From contig JAITKM010000018.1 in assembly GCA_031278395.1 (NCBI GenBank), forward strand, positions 1 to 64,000: a stretch of DNA of 64,000 nt, read 5' to 3'. Origin of the DNA: Deltaproteobacteria bacterium. GTDB lineage: Bacteria > Bdellovibrionota_C > UBA2361 > SZUA-149 > JAITKM01. A program made the position numbers and the translations under genes. The notes under the pieces are model-generated. The model searched no databases, had not been told where the DNA came from, and worked only from the letters and a program-made list of their open reading frames with translations. The stretch's first letter is position 1; every line of letters starts with the position of its first letter. Shown here one piece after another: positions 1 through 9,097 of this stretch.

Positions 1-39
1 TAAAACGCAGCGAATAGTGGCTATTGTTTTAGTTTATAA

Positions 40-78
40 TATCTACCTCCCTACTTAGAATAGATGGGGAGGTAGATA
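40..78 (-). terminator. Hairpin downstream of rpsP
   Basis: A perfect 12-bp inverted repeat (TATCTACCTCCC at 40-51, GGGAGGTAGATA at 67-78) with a 15-nt loop lies just past the rpsP stop. On the minus strand it would end the rpsP transcript. The T-run after it is weak (ATTATAAAC), so termination is inferred from position and stem strength. Confidence 0.55.
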
Positions 79-94
79 CTTTAAAAAAAGAAAT

Positions 95-418
95 CTATGC
101 ATTTGCTCTACGAGCTTTACGAGCTGAGCGTTTAGAACGAATTTTGGCAAGTCGAGTATTTTCTAAATCAGCTAAAAATCCGGGTATCTTATTGTCGATA
201 ATACTAGCTACTGTATCCGAAGGCTTAGCGCCAACGCCAATCCAATATTTAACACGTTCTTCGTTTAGTTTAACTTCGTGTTCAGGTTTTAAATTATTAA
301 TAAAACCAACTAACTCTAAAAATCTACCATCACGCGGCATAGTTTTCTCTGCTACCACAATTCTATAAAACGGTCTTTTATGGCGCCCTTGCCTAGTAAG
401 TCTAATTACAACTGACAC
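95..418 (-). CDS. rpsP: 30S ribosomal protein S16
   Basis: Small-subunit ribosomal protein S16, needed for 30S assembly. The N-terminus (VVIRLTRQGRHKRPFYRIVV) and the DGRFLELVGFINN block are diagnostic of the family. At 107 residues it is slightly longer than the usual 80-90, with a basic Arg/Ala-rich tail. The start is GTG at 418, preceded by a good Shine-Dalgarno (AAGGAG, about 8 nt away). It is the only gene at this edge; its usual partners (ffh, rimM, trmD) are not in view. Confidence 0.97.
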   Translation of the reverse strand: MSVVIRLTRQGRHKRPFYRIVVAEKTMPRDGRFLELVGFINNLKPEHEVKLNEERVKYWIGVGAKPSDTVASIIDNKIPGFLADLENTRLAKIRSKRSARKARRANA

Positions 419-643
419 TTTTTGCTCCTTAAAATAATAATGAAATAAAAATAACTACAAGTTCAGAAAGCCAGGGCTTATAGACAATTTTTTTATAAAA
501 AGCAAGAGCCAAGTTGAAAATATACTATATTAAAATGCTTAATAATTCGGGGCTATTGATTATAAATTAAACTTTGTAGTAGAGGGTGAAGAATTTGCTG
601 CTTGAGATAGATGGAATAGAAACTTTTTTAAAAGGAACAAACA

Positions 644-1120
644 ATGGAAGATCCAACGCTTGATAAAATTTTAAACCAATACAAATGTGACAGTAAAAAA
701 CTGCTTCCAATTTTGCAAGCTGTTCAAGAAAAAGAAAAATACCTTTCAGAAGCAACCATGAAATATGTGGCGCATAAATTGGATCTGCCAGAAACCCAAG
801 TCTTTGGCGTGGCGTCTTTTTATTCACACTTTGCGCTAACTGCCAAAGGAAAATATATTATTCGCCTGTGTGACGGCACGGCCTGTCATGTCCGCAAGTC
901 TGATAATGTTAGAAATACTATTCGCGAAACCATTGGATTAACTGGTAATGAACAAACCTCAAAAGACCTGCTTTTTACTCTTGAAATTGTTTCCTGTCTT
1001 GGAGCCTGCGGCTTAGCGCCAGTCATGGTCATTAATGAAGAAGTTTATGGTCAGATAACTCCAGAGAAGGCTCAAGAGTTAATTACAGAAATTAAAAGGA
1101 AAGAAAATGCCAATAATTAA
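644..1120 (+). CDS. hydC: NuoE/HndA-like [2Fe-2S] subunit of NAD(P)-linked [FeFe] hydrogenase
   Basis: Thioredoxin-like [2Fe-2S] subunit (complex I 24 kDa/NuoE family), 158 residues. The four ligand cysteines are visible in CDGTACHV and CLGACGLAPV. In hydrogenases of this type it passes electrons between the NuoF-like flavoprotein and the catalytic subunit in the cytoplasm. The start is preceded by AAGGA. It overlaps the next gene by 14 nt, so the pair is probably translationally coupled, and all three hydrogenase genes look like one operon. The product could be called HndA or HydC depending on nomenclature. Confidence 0.93.
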   Translation: MEDPTLDKILNQYKCDSKKLLPILQAVQEKEKYLSEATMKYVAHKLDLPETQVFGVASFYSHFALTAKGKYIIRLCDGTACHVRKSDNVRNTIRETIGLTGNEQTSKDLLFTLEIVSCLGACGLAPVMVINEEVYGQITPEKAQELITEIKRKENANN

Positions 1121-3020
1121 TTTAGAAAAAATAACCCAAGCCTATAAAGCTCAAGAACAGAAAATTAAAAAACGGATTATTATTTGCGCAGGAACAGGCT
1201 GCGTTGCCAATGGTTCTCTTAAATTAAAAGCGGAGTTTGAGCAAAGATTAGCAGAACGAGGTTTAAATGTGGTGGTTGAAATGCGAGCTGAATCTACGCC
1301 AATCATCAATGACTCAATTCAACTTACAGGTAGTGGTTGTCAGGGGTTTTGCCAGATGGGACCCTTAGTAACAATTCAGCCAGACGACATTTTTTATGTT
1401 AAAGTGCGGCTGGCAGATGTTGCAGAAATTGTCGAAAAAACCATTAAAAATGGCGAAATAGTTGAGCACTTACAATATAAAAATCAGGACGAGGCGGCAT
1501 GTAAAAGCCGAGATGAAATAAATTTCTATAAAAAACAACATCGGGTTGGATTGAAATTATGTGGAGCTATCGACCCAGAAAATGTTGAAGAATATATTGC
1601 TGTTGGTGGGTATGCTGCTGCTAAAAAAGCCTTAATTGAAATGACAGATGTTGAAATTTGTAGAACCTTAATGGATTCAGGCTTGCGCGGACGGGGCGGT
1701 GGCGGTTTTCCAACCGGGAAAAAGTGGGACTTAACCAGGCTGCAACAGAATAAAAAGAAATATGTGGTTTGCAATGCTGATGAAGGTGATCCTGGAGCTT
1801 TCATGGATCGCAGTGTTATGGAAGGCAGTCCACATCGGGTGATTGAAGGGATGCTTATCGCTGCTAAAGCCATTGGGGCTGATGAGGGTTATGTTTATAT
1901 TCGCGCTGAATATCCACTCGCAGTTAAGCGAATTAATGCTGCAGTGCGCGAAGCGCTTAGAGCTGGCATTTTAGGTAAAAATATTTTTGGCGCCAAATAC
2001 AATTTTAAAATTACAGTTCTGGAAGGCGCGGGGGCATTTGTTTGTGGTGAGGAAACAGCTTTATTAGCTTCCATTGAAGGCTTGCGTGGAATGCCTAAGC
2101 CTAAGCCGCCTTTTCCAGCGCAAAGTGGTTTATTTGGTAAACCAACAGTAATTAATAATGTGGAGACGTTGGCGTTAGTTCCAGTGGTTATTTTGGATGG
2201 AGCGGAAGAATTTAAGGCTCGCGGTGTGCCGACTTCAACTGGTACCAAAACTTTTGCTTTAACTGGGCATGTCGCTAATACCGGACTAATTGAAGTGCCT
2301 TTTGGCACGAGCCTCCGTGAAATAGTTTTTGATATTGGTGGCGGAACGTTAGATGAAAATGGCAAGGTTGATAATTCGGCCTTTAAGGCAGTTCAGATTG
2401 GTGGTCCGTCTGGAGGCTGTCTAACTAAAGAGCATTTAGATTTACCGCTTGATTTTGACTCGCTTAGAGCAGTTGGCGCGATGGTGGGGTCTGGTGGTTT
2501 GGTAGTAATGAATAGCTCAACTTGTATGGTAAATGTAGCGCGCTTTTTTATGCAGTTTACGCAGCATGAAAGTTGCGGCAAGTGCGTACCATGTCGCGAG
2601 GGAACCAAGCAATTATTAATGTTGCTGGATGATATTGTTGAGGGGCGTGGCACATTAGATACACTGGAATTATTGGAGGAGTTGGCGCGTTCGGTGATTA
2701 CTACTTCTCTTTGCGGGCTTGGAAAAACTGCGCCAAATCCAATCTTGTCAACTTTAAAACATTTTCGAGACGAATATCTAGCGCACGTGCAAGATAAAGT
2801 TTGCCCAACTGGGCAGTGCAAAGCTTTAGCTGGCAGGAAAAAAGTTTATAAAATCTTAGAGGATAAATGTAGGGGCTGCACAGCTTGCGCTAGGAAATGT
2901 CCGGTTGCAGCAATTAGCGGCAAACCTAAAATAGCGCACGTGATTGACCTGCGAAAATGTATTTTGTGCGGCTCCTGTAAGGAGATTTGCAAATTTGGCG
3001 CAGTAATTACCTCGTCATGA
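1107..3020 (+). CDS. hydB: NuoF/HndC-like flavoprotein subunit of [FeFe] hydrogenase
   Basis: NAD(P)H/FMN-binding subunit of 637 residues, longer than plain NuoF (about 430) because of extra domains. An N-terminal thioredoxin-like [2Fe-2S] domain (about 1-120, CAGTGC and GCQGFCQMGP) precedes the NuoF core with the glycine-rich loop GRGGGGFPTGKKW (about 194-206). The [4Fe-4S] ligands SCGKCVPCREG follow near 488. A C-terminal two-cluster ferredoxin carries CRGCTACARKCP and CILCGSCKEIC. This architecture matches HydB of trimeric electron-bifurcating hydrogenases. SD AAGGAAAG precedes the start inside the upstream gene. Electron bifurcation is inferred from the family. Confidence 0.94.
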   Translation: MPIINLEKITQAYKAQEQKIKKRIIICAGTGCVANGSLKLKAEFEQRLAERGLNVVVEMRAESTPIINDSIQLTGSGCQGFCQMGPLVTIQPDDIFYVKVRLADVAEIVEKTIKNGEIVEHLQYKNQDEAACKSRDEINFYKKQHRVGLKLCGAIDPENVEEYIAVGGYAAAKKALIEMTDVEICRTLMDSGLRGRGGGGFPTGKKWDLTRLQQNKKKYVVCNADEGDPGAFMDRSVMEGSPHRVIEGMLIAAKAIGADEGYVYIRAEYPLAVKRINAAVREALRAGILGKNIFGAKYNFKITVLEGAGAFVCGEETALLASIEGLRGMPKPKPPFPAQSGLFGKPTVINNVETLALVPVVILDGAEEFKARGVPTSTGTKTFALTGHVANTGLIEVPFGTSLREIVFDIGGGTLDENGKVDNSAFKAVQIGGPSGGCLTKEHLDLPLDFDSLRAVGAMVGSGGLVVMNSSTCMVNVARFFMQFTQHESCGKCVPCREGTKQLLMLLDDIVEGRGTLDTLELLEELARSVITTSLCGLGKTAPNPILSTLKHFRDEYLAHVQDKVCPTGQCKALAGRKKVYKILEDKCRGCTACARKCPVAAISGKPKIAHVIDLRKCILCGSCKEICKFGAVITSS

Positions 3021-3054
3021 TTTTTGGAATGTTCTATAAAAATTAGGAAAAACA

Positions 3055-4839
3055 ATGAAAGGAAAAATATTATACATTAATGGTAGAGAGGTTGAATTTG
3101 ATAAAGAGCGCAATATCTTAGAAATCTGTCGGAGGGTAGGAATTGATATTCCAACTTTTTGTTATCAACCTGAATTGTCAGTTCACGGAGCTTGTCGCTT
3201 ATGTTTGGTTGAAATTGAAGGGCGCGGCGTGCAAGCTAGTTGTTCAACTCCGCCGGAAGTCGGTTTAAAAGTTACGACTGAAAGCGAGCAGTTGCAAAAA
3301 TTAAGAAAAATAAATCTTGAGCTACTTTTGGCAAGTCATCCGCAGGACTGTTTGACTTGTGGAAAAAGCACGCATTGTAAATTACAAGCATATACTAAGC
3401 GTTTTGGCGTGGACAAAATTCGTTATAAAAAAATAGAAAAGTCCTACCCAGATTTAATAAAAAAAAATGTGCCAGAGTATGCGGCAGCTGGTCAGACAGC
3501 TTGTTTGCCGCAGGATTGCTCTAGTCCTGCTTTAGTGCGTGATACTGCAAAGTGTATTTTGTGCGGTTGTTGTGTGCGTGCTTGTCGTGAGTTGCAGAGT
3601 GTGGGGGCTTTGGGTTTTGCTTTTCGTGGTTCTCAGAGTTTTGTGTTGCCAGCTTTTGGTAAAGGCTTGGGTAAAGGTCAGTGTGTTAATTGTGGGCAGT
3701 GTGCAGCGGTTTGTCCGGTCGGGGCTTTAATGCCCAGAAGTCAAGTGCAGGAAGTTTTTAAGGCAGTTTTTGATAAATCAAAAGTTTGTGTGGCAGCAAT
3801 TGCGCCAGCTGTGCGGGTGGCTTTAGGGGATGAATTTGGTGAGTCAGTTGGCGCAATTGTAACAGGTAAGATAGTTACGGCGCTAAAAAATATTGGTTTT
3901 GATTATGTGTTTGATATTTGTCATGCTGCTGATTTTACTATTCTGGAAGAAGGTTCAGAGTTTATTAAACGTAAGACTAGCGGTGAAAATTTGCCACAAT
4001 TTACTTCGTGTTGTCCAGGTTGGGTTAAATTTGTAGAGCAGACCTATCCAGAGTTGAACCACTTGTTAAGTTCGTGTAAGTCGCCGCAACAAATGTTTGG
4101 AGCTTTTGCGCAGGAATATTTACCTCAAATACTAAATCGCAAACGAGAGGAAATAACAATTGTCTCGGTTATGCCTTGCACAGCTAAAAAGTTTGAAGCT
4201 CAAAGACAAGAGTTTAAACACGCCGGATTGTCAGATATAGATATTGTTATTACCACGCAAGAGTTAGCAACCATGATTCGCGAGTCAGGGCAAAATTTTA
4301 AACAATTAAAACCTTCAGCCTTTGATAAGCCGTTTGGTGTACAAACAGGCGCTGGTATGATTTTTGGTGTTTCTGGTGGAGTTACGGAGGCGGCTTTAAG
4401 ATTTGCCGCAGAGAAATTAACTGGGCAGAAAGCAGAGTTGGAATTTAAGCAAGTGCGTGGTGAAGGAAAAGGCATTCGGCGCGCGGTCTTGAATGTGGCT
4501 GGTGTGGAATTAAAACTAGCGCTGGTTTCAGGTCTGGCGAATGCACGCCAAATACTAGAGGCGGTCAAGTGTGGCAAGGAGCAGGCGGATTTAATAGAAG
4601 TTATGGCTTGTCCCGGGGGTTGTATTAATGGTGGTGGTCAGCCGTATCATCTTGAGGGACGAAGTGTGGTCAGAAAATTACGTTCTCAAGGGCTTTATAA
4701 GGCTGATAAATTAGCCCAGATAAAAAATTCGCAGGATAACCCAGACATGCTTGCTCAATACCAAAACTCTATTGGCGAAATAGGTTCACATCACGCGCAC
4801 GAGTTATTTCACACGCATTATGAGAATCGTAAGGAGTAG
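3055..4839 (+). CDS. hydA: [FeFe] hydrogenase catalytic subunit
   Basis: Catalytic subunit (594 residues) that reduces protons or oxidises H2. Domains in order: an N-terminal [2Fe-2S] domain (about 25-70), a His-ligated [4Fe-4S] site (HPQDCLTCGKSTHC), two ferredoxin clusters (CILCGCCVRAC, CVNCGQCAAVCP), the H-cluster domain and a small-subunit-like tail ending near HTHYENR. All three H-cluster signatures are intact: TSCCPGW (about 316), MPCTAKKFE (about 372) and ACPGGCINGGGQP (about 518). With the two NuoE/F-like genes upstream this is a soluble NAD(P)-linked group A enzyme. The maturases HydE, HydF and HydG are not in the window. Confidence 0.96.
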   Translation: MKGKILYINGREVEFDKERNILEICRRVGIDIPTFCYQPELSVHGACRLCLVEIEGRGVQASCSTPPEVGLKVTTESEQLQKLRKINLELLLASHPQDCLTCGKSTHCKLQAYTKRFGVDKIRYKKIEKSYPDLIKKNVPEYAAAGQTACLPQDCSSPALVRDTAKCILCGCCVRACRELQSVGALGFAFRGSQSFVLPAFGKGLGKGQCVNCGQCAAVCPVGALMPRSQVQEVFKAVFDKSKVCVAAIAPAVRVALGDEFGESVGAIVTGKIVTALKNIGFDYVFDICHAADFTILEEGSEFIKRKTSGENLPQFTSCCPGWVKFVEQTYPELNHLLSSCKSPQQMFGAFAQEYLPQILNRKREEITIVSVMPCTAKKFEAQRQEFKHAGLSDIDIVITTQELATMIRESGQNFKQLKPSAFDKPFGVQTGAGMIFGVSGGVTEAALRFAAEKLTGQKAELEFKQVRGEGKGIRRAVLNVAGVELKLALVSGLANARQILEAVKCGKEQADLIEVMACPGGCINGGGQPYHLEGRSVVRKLRSQGLYKADKLAQIKNSQDNPDMLAQYQNSIGEIGSHHAHELFHTHYENRKE

Positions 4840-4883
4840 CCCAGGGCTAAATTCTAAGGGTGTGTATGTAACAGTTTAGCCCG

Positions 4884-4900
4884 CGCCTAATTATTAGGCG
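4884..4900 (+). terminator. Short hairpin after the hydrogenase operon
   Basis: A perfect 7-bp stem (CGCCTAA/TTAGGCG) with a 3-nt loop lies 45 nt past the hydA stop, in the space between convergent genes. A second small inverted repeat (AGTTGC...GCAACT) follows near 4930. Neither has a long T-run, so a terminator role is likely but not proven. Confidence 0.4.
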
Positions 4901-4959
4901 TTCTACCGTTCATTAGGATTGCGGAGGGAGTTGCGCAGTCGCAGCAACTTCTACTGTTG

Positions 4960-5583
4960 TTATTTAATATTCCAGTCTACGTAAACCCACTTGCCCGGCA
5001 AAATATTGCTTTGATATTCAAAAATGCAAATTGCGCCAGTGGAAACTTTTATATCGTGTTCTTTGGAAAATTTCTCAAAATCACCTGTAATGTAAGGCGC
5101 AAAACGAATGATACCATTACTAGAAACAATCAGCGTGTTTTTGCCACTGCTGCTAATTCTTTCGCTCCACCTGATCCAGTTTTGAATTATCTCTTCAGGA
5201 TTAACATTCCAGCCGTCTGGCACAATTGCTTTTTCGCTCCAATCTTGTAGTGCTTTTTCGCCAAGCCGTGCAAGGACTTCGCTCTCTGGTTTGTTTTCAT
5301 CTACGCCATAGTCGATTTCAGTAAAATCAGAAAGCGATTCTATCGGCAAGTTGTCTTTACCAAGTGCGCGCAAAATCCCTTCTGCTGTTTGCATTGTGCG
5401 TTTTAGCGGCGCAGCATATACCACTTCGATTTTTATGTTTTTACTTTTTAAAAGTTCGCCAGCTTTTGTTGCTTGCAAGACGCCGCTTTCTACAAGTGGC
5501 AAATCAGTGCGCCCGCCAACTCGTGTTACAATCTCACCCTTATTAAAGGTGTTTCCGTGTCTAACGATTATTAGTTTTGTCAT
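4960..5583 (-). CDS. Histidine phosphatase family protein (phosphoglycerate-mutase-like)
   Basis: A 207-residue histidine phosphatase superfamily member. The catalytic RHGNT motif is at the N-terminus (about 8-12), followed by the TRVGGRTDLPL segment typical of the CobC/GpmB-like branch. A second-half region (LIVSSNGIIRF) stands where the usual catalytic (S)HG is found, but here the His is replaced by Asn (SSNG). That could weaken or change activity. It starts 3 nt after kdsB, so the two are an operon. The substrate cannot be told; a sugar-phosphate substrate linked to the cell envelope is a guess from the neighbour. Confidence 0.8.
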   Translation of the reverse strand: MTKLIIVRHGNTFNKGEIVTRVGGRTDLPLVESGVLQATKAGELLKSKNIKIEVVYAAPLKRTMQTAEGILRALGKDNLPIESLSDFTEIDYGVDENKPESEVLARLGEKALQDWSEKAIVPDGWNVNPEEIIQNWIRWSERISSSGKNTLIVSSNGIIRFAPYITGDFEKFSKEHDIKVSTGAICIFEYQSNILPGKWVYVDWNIK

Positions 5584-5586
5584 AAC

Positions 5587-6414
5587 TCAAACCAACTCAC
5601 CATATTTTTTTATAATTTTTTCCACGCGGTTAATATCTTCTGGCGAATCGACGCCGCTTGTTGTTTCACGTCCACGATAATCAACAGCGACCATTTTTAT
5701 TTTTAACCCATTATATAAATAGCGCATCTGCTCAAGCCCTTCGATATAATTTTTTTCGTATTCCGACTCCTCAAATTCAAAATATTTTTCAAGCGCGTAA
5801 TACGTGTAAGCATACAAACCAATGTGCCTTCGCACAGGACTAAGCTCCGGATTATTTTTCTTTGCATCTTCAATTTTTCTAATTGCAGGCAGTATGCTTT
5901 TTGAGAACGCCAGTGCAAAATCGTTTTTGTTCACGAGTACAGTTGTACCAGAATATGGCGTTGTTTTTTTGTCTGCCAGCAGCTTTGTATATTCATCCCA
6001 GCTAAGGCGCACGTAAGGCGTATAAACATCTGCACTGTTGTTTTTGTGCCATGAGTCAATTAAATCTTGCAAAATCCACGGCGGGCAAAGAGGATTGTCG
6101 CCTTGTAAGTTAATTATAAGTTGCGGCGTTTTTGACGCCTGCTGCACAGCAGCAAAGCAACGCTCTGTTCCGTTCCGGCAAGTCTCTGGGGTCATTGTAA
6201 CGTTAATGTTGTTTTCGTTACAAAATTTTTCAATGGCAGTGTGGTCGGTTGCAACAACGTAGCTACATGCTTTGTTGCTTTTGCAAACATATTCGGAGAT
6301 TGCCGCGACACGTTTAATCATTTCTACGCCTGCAATTTTTTGGAGCGGTTTTGCAGGAAGGCGTGTGCTTGCATAACGTGCAGGGATGCAAATTAAAATG
6401 TCTTGTGATGTCAT
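5587..6414 (-). CDS. kdsB: KdsB-like CMP-Kdo synthetase (3-deoxy-manno-octulosonate cytidylyltransferase)
   Basis: Cytidylyltransferase that activates Kdo for LPS inner-core synthesis. The nucleotide-binding start ICIPARYASTRLPAKPL and the NLQGDNPLCP loop are clear matches to the family. I use the ATG at 6414 because the conserved fold starts a few residues later; the track's ATG at 6465 adds 17 non-conserved residues. At about 275 residues it is a little longer than E. coli KdsB (248). E. coli KdsB has QGDEP where this protein has QGDNP, so another cytidylyltransferase specificity is possible. Confidence 0.8.
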   Translation of the reverse strand: MTSQDILICIPARYASTRLPAKPLQKIAGVEMIKRVAAISEYVCKSNKACSYVVATDHTAIEKFCNENNINVTMTPETCRNGTERCFAAVQQASKTPQLIINLQGDNPLCPPWILQDLIDSWHKNNSADVYTPYVRLSWDEYTKLLADKKTTPYSGTTVLVNKNDFALAFSKSILPAIRKIEDAKKNNPELSPVRRHIGLYAYTYYALEKYFEFEESEYEKNYIEGLEQMRYLYNGLKIKMVAVDYRGRETTSGVDSPEDINRVEKIIKKYGELV

Positions 6415-6691
6415 AATAGTTATCGGTAAATAAGGCACGCGTTGCGCCCCTAACATTTGTGACAATAATTTACAACTTTGTGATACAAAATATTTTATTT
6501 TTTTTATTTACATCAAATTGATTCAAATCTTCTGTTTTATTCAAGGTGAAAAAATATGTAATGGCGTTCCAAATTTTGACGTAGTTTAATAAAGAGATTT
6601 TTCCTTTTCTAATTCTTTATAATTGTTATGTATTTTATTTTTATAAAAATTGTTGACTTTATAAGCCAAAAATGGCAAAAGCCCCGCCACT

Positions 6692-6853
6692 ATGAAAAGA
6701 ACATATCAACCAAGTAAAATTAAAAAGTTAAGGACTCACGGGTTTTTAGAAAGAATGTCAACCAAAAACGGTAGATTAGTATTGAAACGTCGTCGCGCCA
6801 AAGGTCGCAAGCGTTTGACTGTTGCTATCAATCTTAAAGGCAGAAAAAAGTAA
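6692..6853 (+). CDS. rpmH: 50S ribosomal protein L34
   Basis: Too short for the ORF track. The 53-residue product starts [18 protein letters not shown] and contains [15 protein letters not shown], the hallmark of L34, a small basic 50S protein. It is slightly longer than the usual 44-46 residues. In most bacteria rpmH is followed by rnpA, yidD and yidC; here the next gene is a PilO-like gene, so the usual cluster is broken. No strong SD is visible. Confidence 0.96.
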   Translation: MKRTYQPSKIKKLRTHGFLERMSTKNGRLVLKRRRAKGRKRLTVAINLKGRKK

Positions 6854-6936
6854 GTTGCCAGCCTCCATCCTTTTACTGTATAGCCGTTTGCTATTTGGCA
6901 GTTAAGTAAAACTTTGTCTTGGTTTCCTAAAATATA

Positions 6937-7479
6937 ATGAGTCGCTCTCAAAAAAGAAATATTTTTTATACAATAATTATTATTGGCGTTTGGTTTTATT
7001 TTGTTTTTTGGCAGCCCGTTCAACAAAAAAACTTGCAATTAGACGAAGAACTAGCCCAAAAACAAACTGAAGAAAAGGTTTATCAAGCCCAAATTAAAAA
7101 AATTGAAGCTGTGATGAAAGCTTTCGGTAACTTGTATCGAGATTATACTTTCGCTTTAAACAACTTTACTAATCAGCAAAAATTAGTTCCCGATATTCCA
7201 GAGGAAATTTCACGACAAGCACAAACCTCCAAGCTAAATATTGCGGCAATTGAAACTCTACCAGAAGTTAAAAAAGATGATATTTTTATTGGAGGAGCTA
7301 AAGTTTCCGCTACCGGAACTTACGCGCAGGCCTTAAAGTTTGTCAGCGGTATTACTAACTCTGAGCGCTATATAAATTTTAATGAATTTAATTTTAATAA
7401 ATTTCCAGAGGGCACTAAGGAAAATAAAAGCCAAATACTGAAAGTTAATTTTGTGCTGGAATATTACCGAACTAAATAG
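6937..7479 (+). CDS. pilO: PilO-like type IV pilus assembly protein
   Basis: A 180-residue inner-membrane protein: a short cytoplasmic tail, one membrane segment (about 9-25), a coiled coil rich in Gln/Lys/Glu (about 30-75) and a small alpha/beta periplasmic domain. This is the layout of PilO, which with PilM, PilN and PilP aligns the pilus motor. The segment ATGTYAQALKFVSGI resembles the conserved PilO core. No other pil gene is in the window. No SD is seen; a TATAAT-like hexamer overlaps the start. The assignment rests on architecture and partial motif recall. Confidence 0.6.
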   Translation: MSRSQKRNIFYTIIIIGVWFYFVFWQPVQQKNLQLDEELAQKQTEEKVYQAQIKKIEAVMKAFGNLYRDYTFALNNFTNQQKLVPDIPEEISRQAQTSKLNIAAIETLPEVKKDDIFIGGAKVSATGTYAQALKFVSGITNSERYINFNEFNFNKFPEGTKENKSQILKVNFVLEYYRTK

Positions 7480-7484
7480 TTTCA

Positions 7485-8369
7485 ATGAATTATAAATTTA
7501 AAAATATTTTGAGCGTTTTGCTTTGGCTGGGTAGCCTGACTAGCTGTGCTGAGAATGCTATTTTGCCAATAGCCAACGAGACAAATAGAGAATCTTTTTT
7601 ATCTGCTAGAAATCTAGTGGAACAAAATTTAACGCTTAACCCAGAGGATACTAAAGCTCAAGCAGGCTTAGCTATCATAGCTCAGGTTGATCAACGGGGC
7701 GCACTGATACAAAGCGGAACAAATCAAGCCCAAGCGCGTGGCAAAAACGAAATGGAAGTTAATCAGGCAGGACGAGCTGGAATTGATAGATTAATTATAG
7801 ATACCCGTGAAAACAATACCGCCTTTGTTTCAAAGACAGTCAAAGCCTCAGAGCTTAGTCAAGAAAGCATTAATCAAGTCCAAGCAAATACTGGTTTAAC
7901 GCATTTACAACAAAATGCTGACGAAAATTTTATTACCTATCTCTCTAAAACCGTGGGCTTAAATGAAGCCAAAGAAAGTAACGCTGTTGCTCCAAAGAAT
8001 AATGTCTATCTTTCTAAAACTACGCAGGCTGCTGAGTCAGCAGTTCAGACTGCCGCTCCAACCAGTAATAATACTACAGAAACTACAACTGCAGTTAATT
8101 CTAATGGGTGCTTTACTATCCTTTGGTATACCCCAAGTCAGCCTGTTAAGGAGTATGTTTTGCGCTATGGTTTTGTCAAAGACCAATTAGATAATACACT
8201 TACAATTGAACTTTCCAATTTAACTAAAAAACAAGATGCAAAGCGCGGTTCTTTTTATGAATATCAACTTTTATGCGGTAGTTTAAACCGTGAGTTATTT
8301 TTTACAATTTCTGCCAAAAATGATTTTGGCAGTTCACAGTCTAGTACAGTAATGACTGTGCAAAAATAA
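7485..8369 (+). CDS. Putative lipoprotein with C-terminal fibronectin-III-like domain
   Basis: Unrecognised protein of 294 residues, starting 5 nt after the PilO-like gene. An N-terminal hydrophobic stretch ends in LTSC, a plausible lipobox. A low-complexity Gln/Asn/Thr-rich middle (about 60-200) follows; within it the phrase [VL]SKT repeats three times (FVSKTVKA, YLSKTVGL, YLSKTTQA). The last 90 residues (FTILWYTPSQPVKEYVLRYG to ISAKNDFGSSQSS) look like a fibronectin type III fold. A secreted or surface role is inferred. Its position suggests a possible pilus-related accessory function. Confidence 0.6.
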   Translation: MNYKFKNILSVLLWLGSLTSCAENAILPIANETNRESFLSARNLVEQNLTLNPEDTKAQAGLAIIAQVDQRGALIQSGTNQAQARGKNEMEVNQAGRAGIDRLIIDTRENNTAFVSKTVKASELSQESINQVQANTGLTHLQQNADENFITYLSKTVGLNEAKESNAVAPKNNVYLSKTTQAAESAVQTAAPTSNNTTETTTAVNSNGCFTILWYTPSQPVKEYVLRYGFVKDQLDNTLTIELSNLTKKQDAKRGSFYEYQLLCGSLNRELFFTISAKNDFGSSQSSTVMTVQK

Positions 8370-8422
8370 GAGAACTTCAGTTGTATTTTTTACAGAAACG
8401 CAATTTATGAATTAACATCAGC

Positions 8423-9097
8423 ATGGCACAGAATTTTTTTATATCTTCAATTGGCAAAAAAATATTAATGGCAATTACAGGAATTATTCTGTTTGGTTTT
8501 GTGGTTGGGCATTTGCTGGGTAATTTGCAAATGTTTCAAGCTCCAGAGCGCATTAACTATTATGCTCATTTTTTGCAGAATTTAGGACCGCTACTTTGGG
8601 GGATACGCTTTTTTTTGTTGTTAGTTGTTTTGGTTCATTTAATTGTCGCGATCCTTTTAACTAAAGAAAATTTTGCAGCTCGCCCAGATAAATATGTTGT
8701 GCGCCAGAGTGCTAAATCTAGTTTTGCTGATAATTATATGGGCGTTTTTGGAGCCTTACTTGGAATTTATCTTGTGTTTCATATTTTGCATTTTACAATT
8801 AGAGCTTTTATTTATCCAGAATTTTCTGGCTTGCTAACTCCAACCGGACAGCGCGATGTTTACCAGATGGTGCTTTTAAGTTTTCAAATTCCGTGGGTTT
8901 CAACTTTTTATATTTTTATGATGGCAATCTTAGGTTTTCATCTCTGGCATGGGATTCCTAGTTTTTTTCAAACCTTAGGTATTCGCCATAAATATATAAC
9001 GCCAGTTGTAACTTACGGCGGAAAGTTAGTCTCGATCATCATTGCCTTAGGTTATATGTCAATACCGATTGCGGTTCTATTAGGAATAATAAAATGA
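8423..9097 (+). CDS. sdhC: Succinate dehydrogenase/fumarate reductase cytochrome b558 subunit
   Basis: Single-subunit di-heme membrane anchor of the type found in Bacteroidota, Geobacter and Bacillus (about 220 residues). Five hydrophobic segments are visible, with conserved His residues at the membrane faces ([28 protein letters not shown]). It anchors the flavoprotein and iron-sulfur subunits and exchanges electrons with quinones. Its stop overlaps the sdhA start by 4 nt (ATGA). No SD is visible upstream. Confidence 0.93.
   Translation: MAQNFFISSIGKKILMAITGIILFGFVVGHLLGNLQMFQAPERINYYAHFLQNLGPLLWGIRFFLLLVVLVHLIVAILLTKENFAARPDKYVVRQSAKSSFADNYMGVFGALLGIYLVFHILHFTIRAFIYPEFSGLLTPTGQRDVYQMVLLSFQIPWVSTFYIFMMAILGFHLWHGIPSFFQTLGIRHKYITPVVTYGGKLVSIIIALGYMSIPIAVLLGIIK

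Noticed and set aside
567-827. 86-aa minus-strand ORF
   Set aside because: Overlaps the start of the clear NuoE-like gene on the other strand; no family resemblance and no SD.
6415-6465. Upstream start for kdsB
   Set aside because: The added residues precede the conserved ICIPARY start and have no match to the family; the internal ATG at 6414 fits better.
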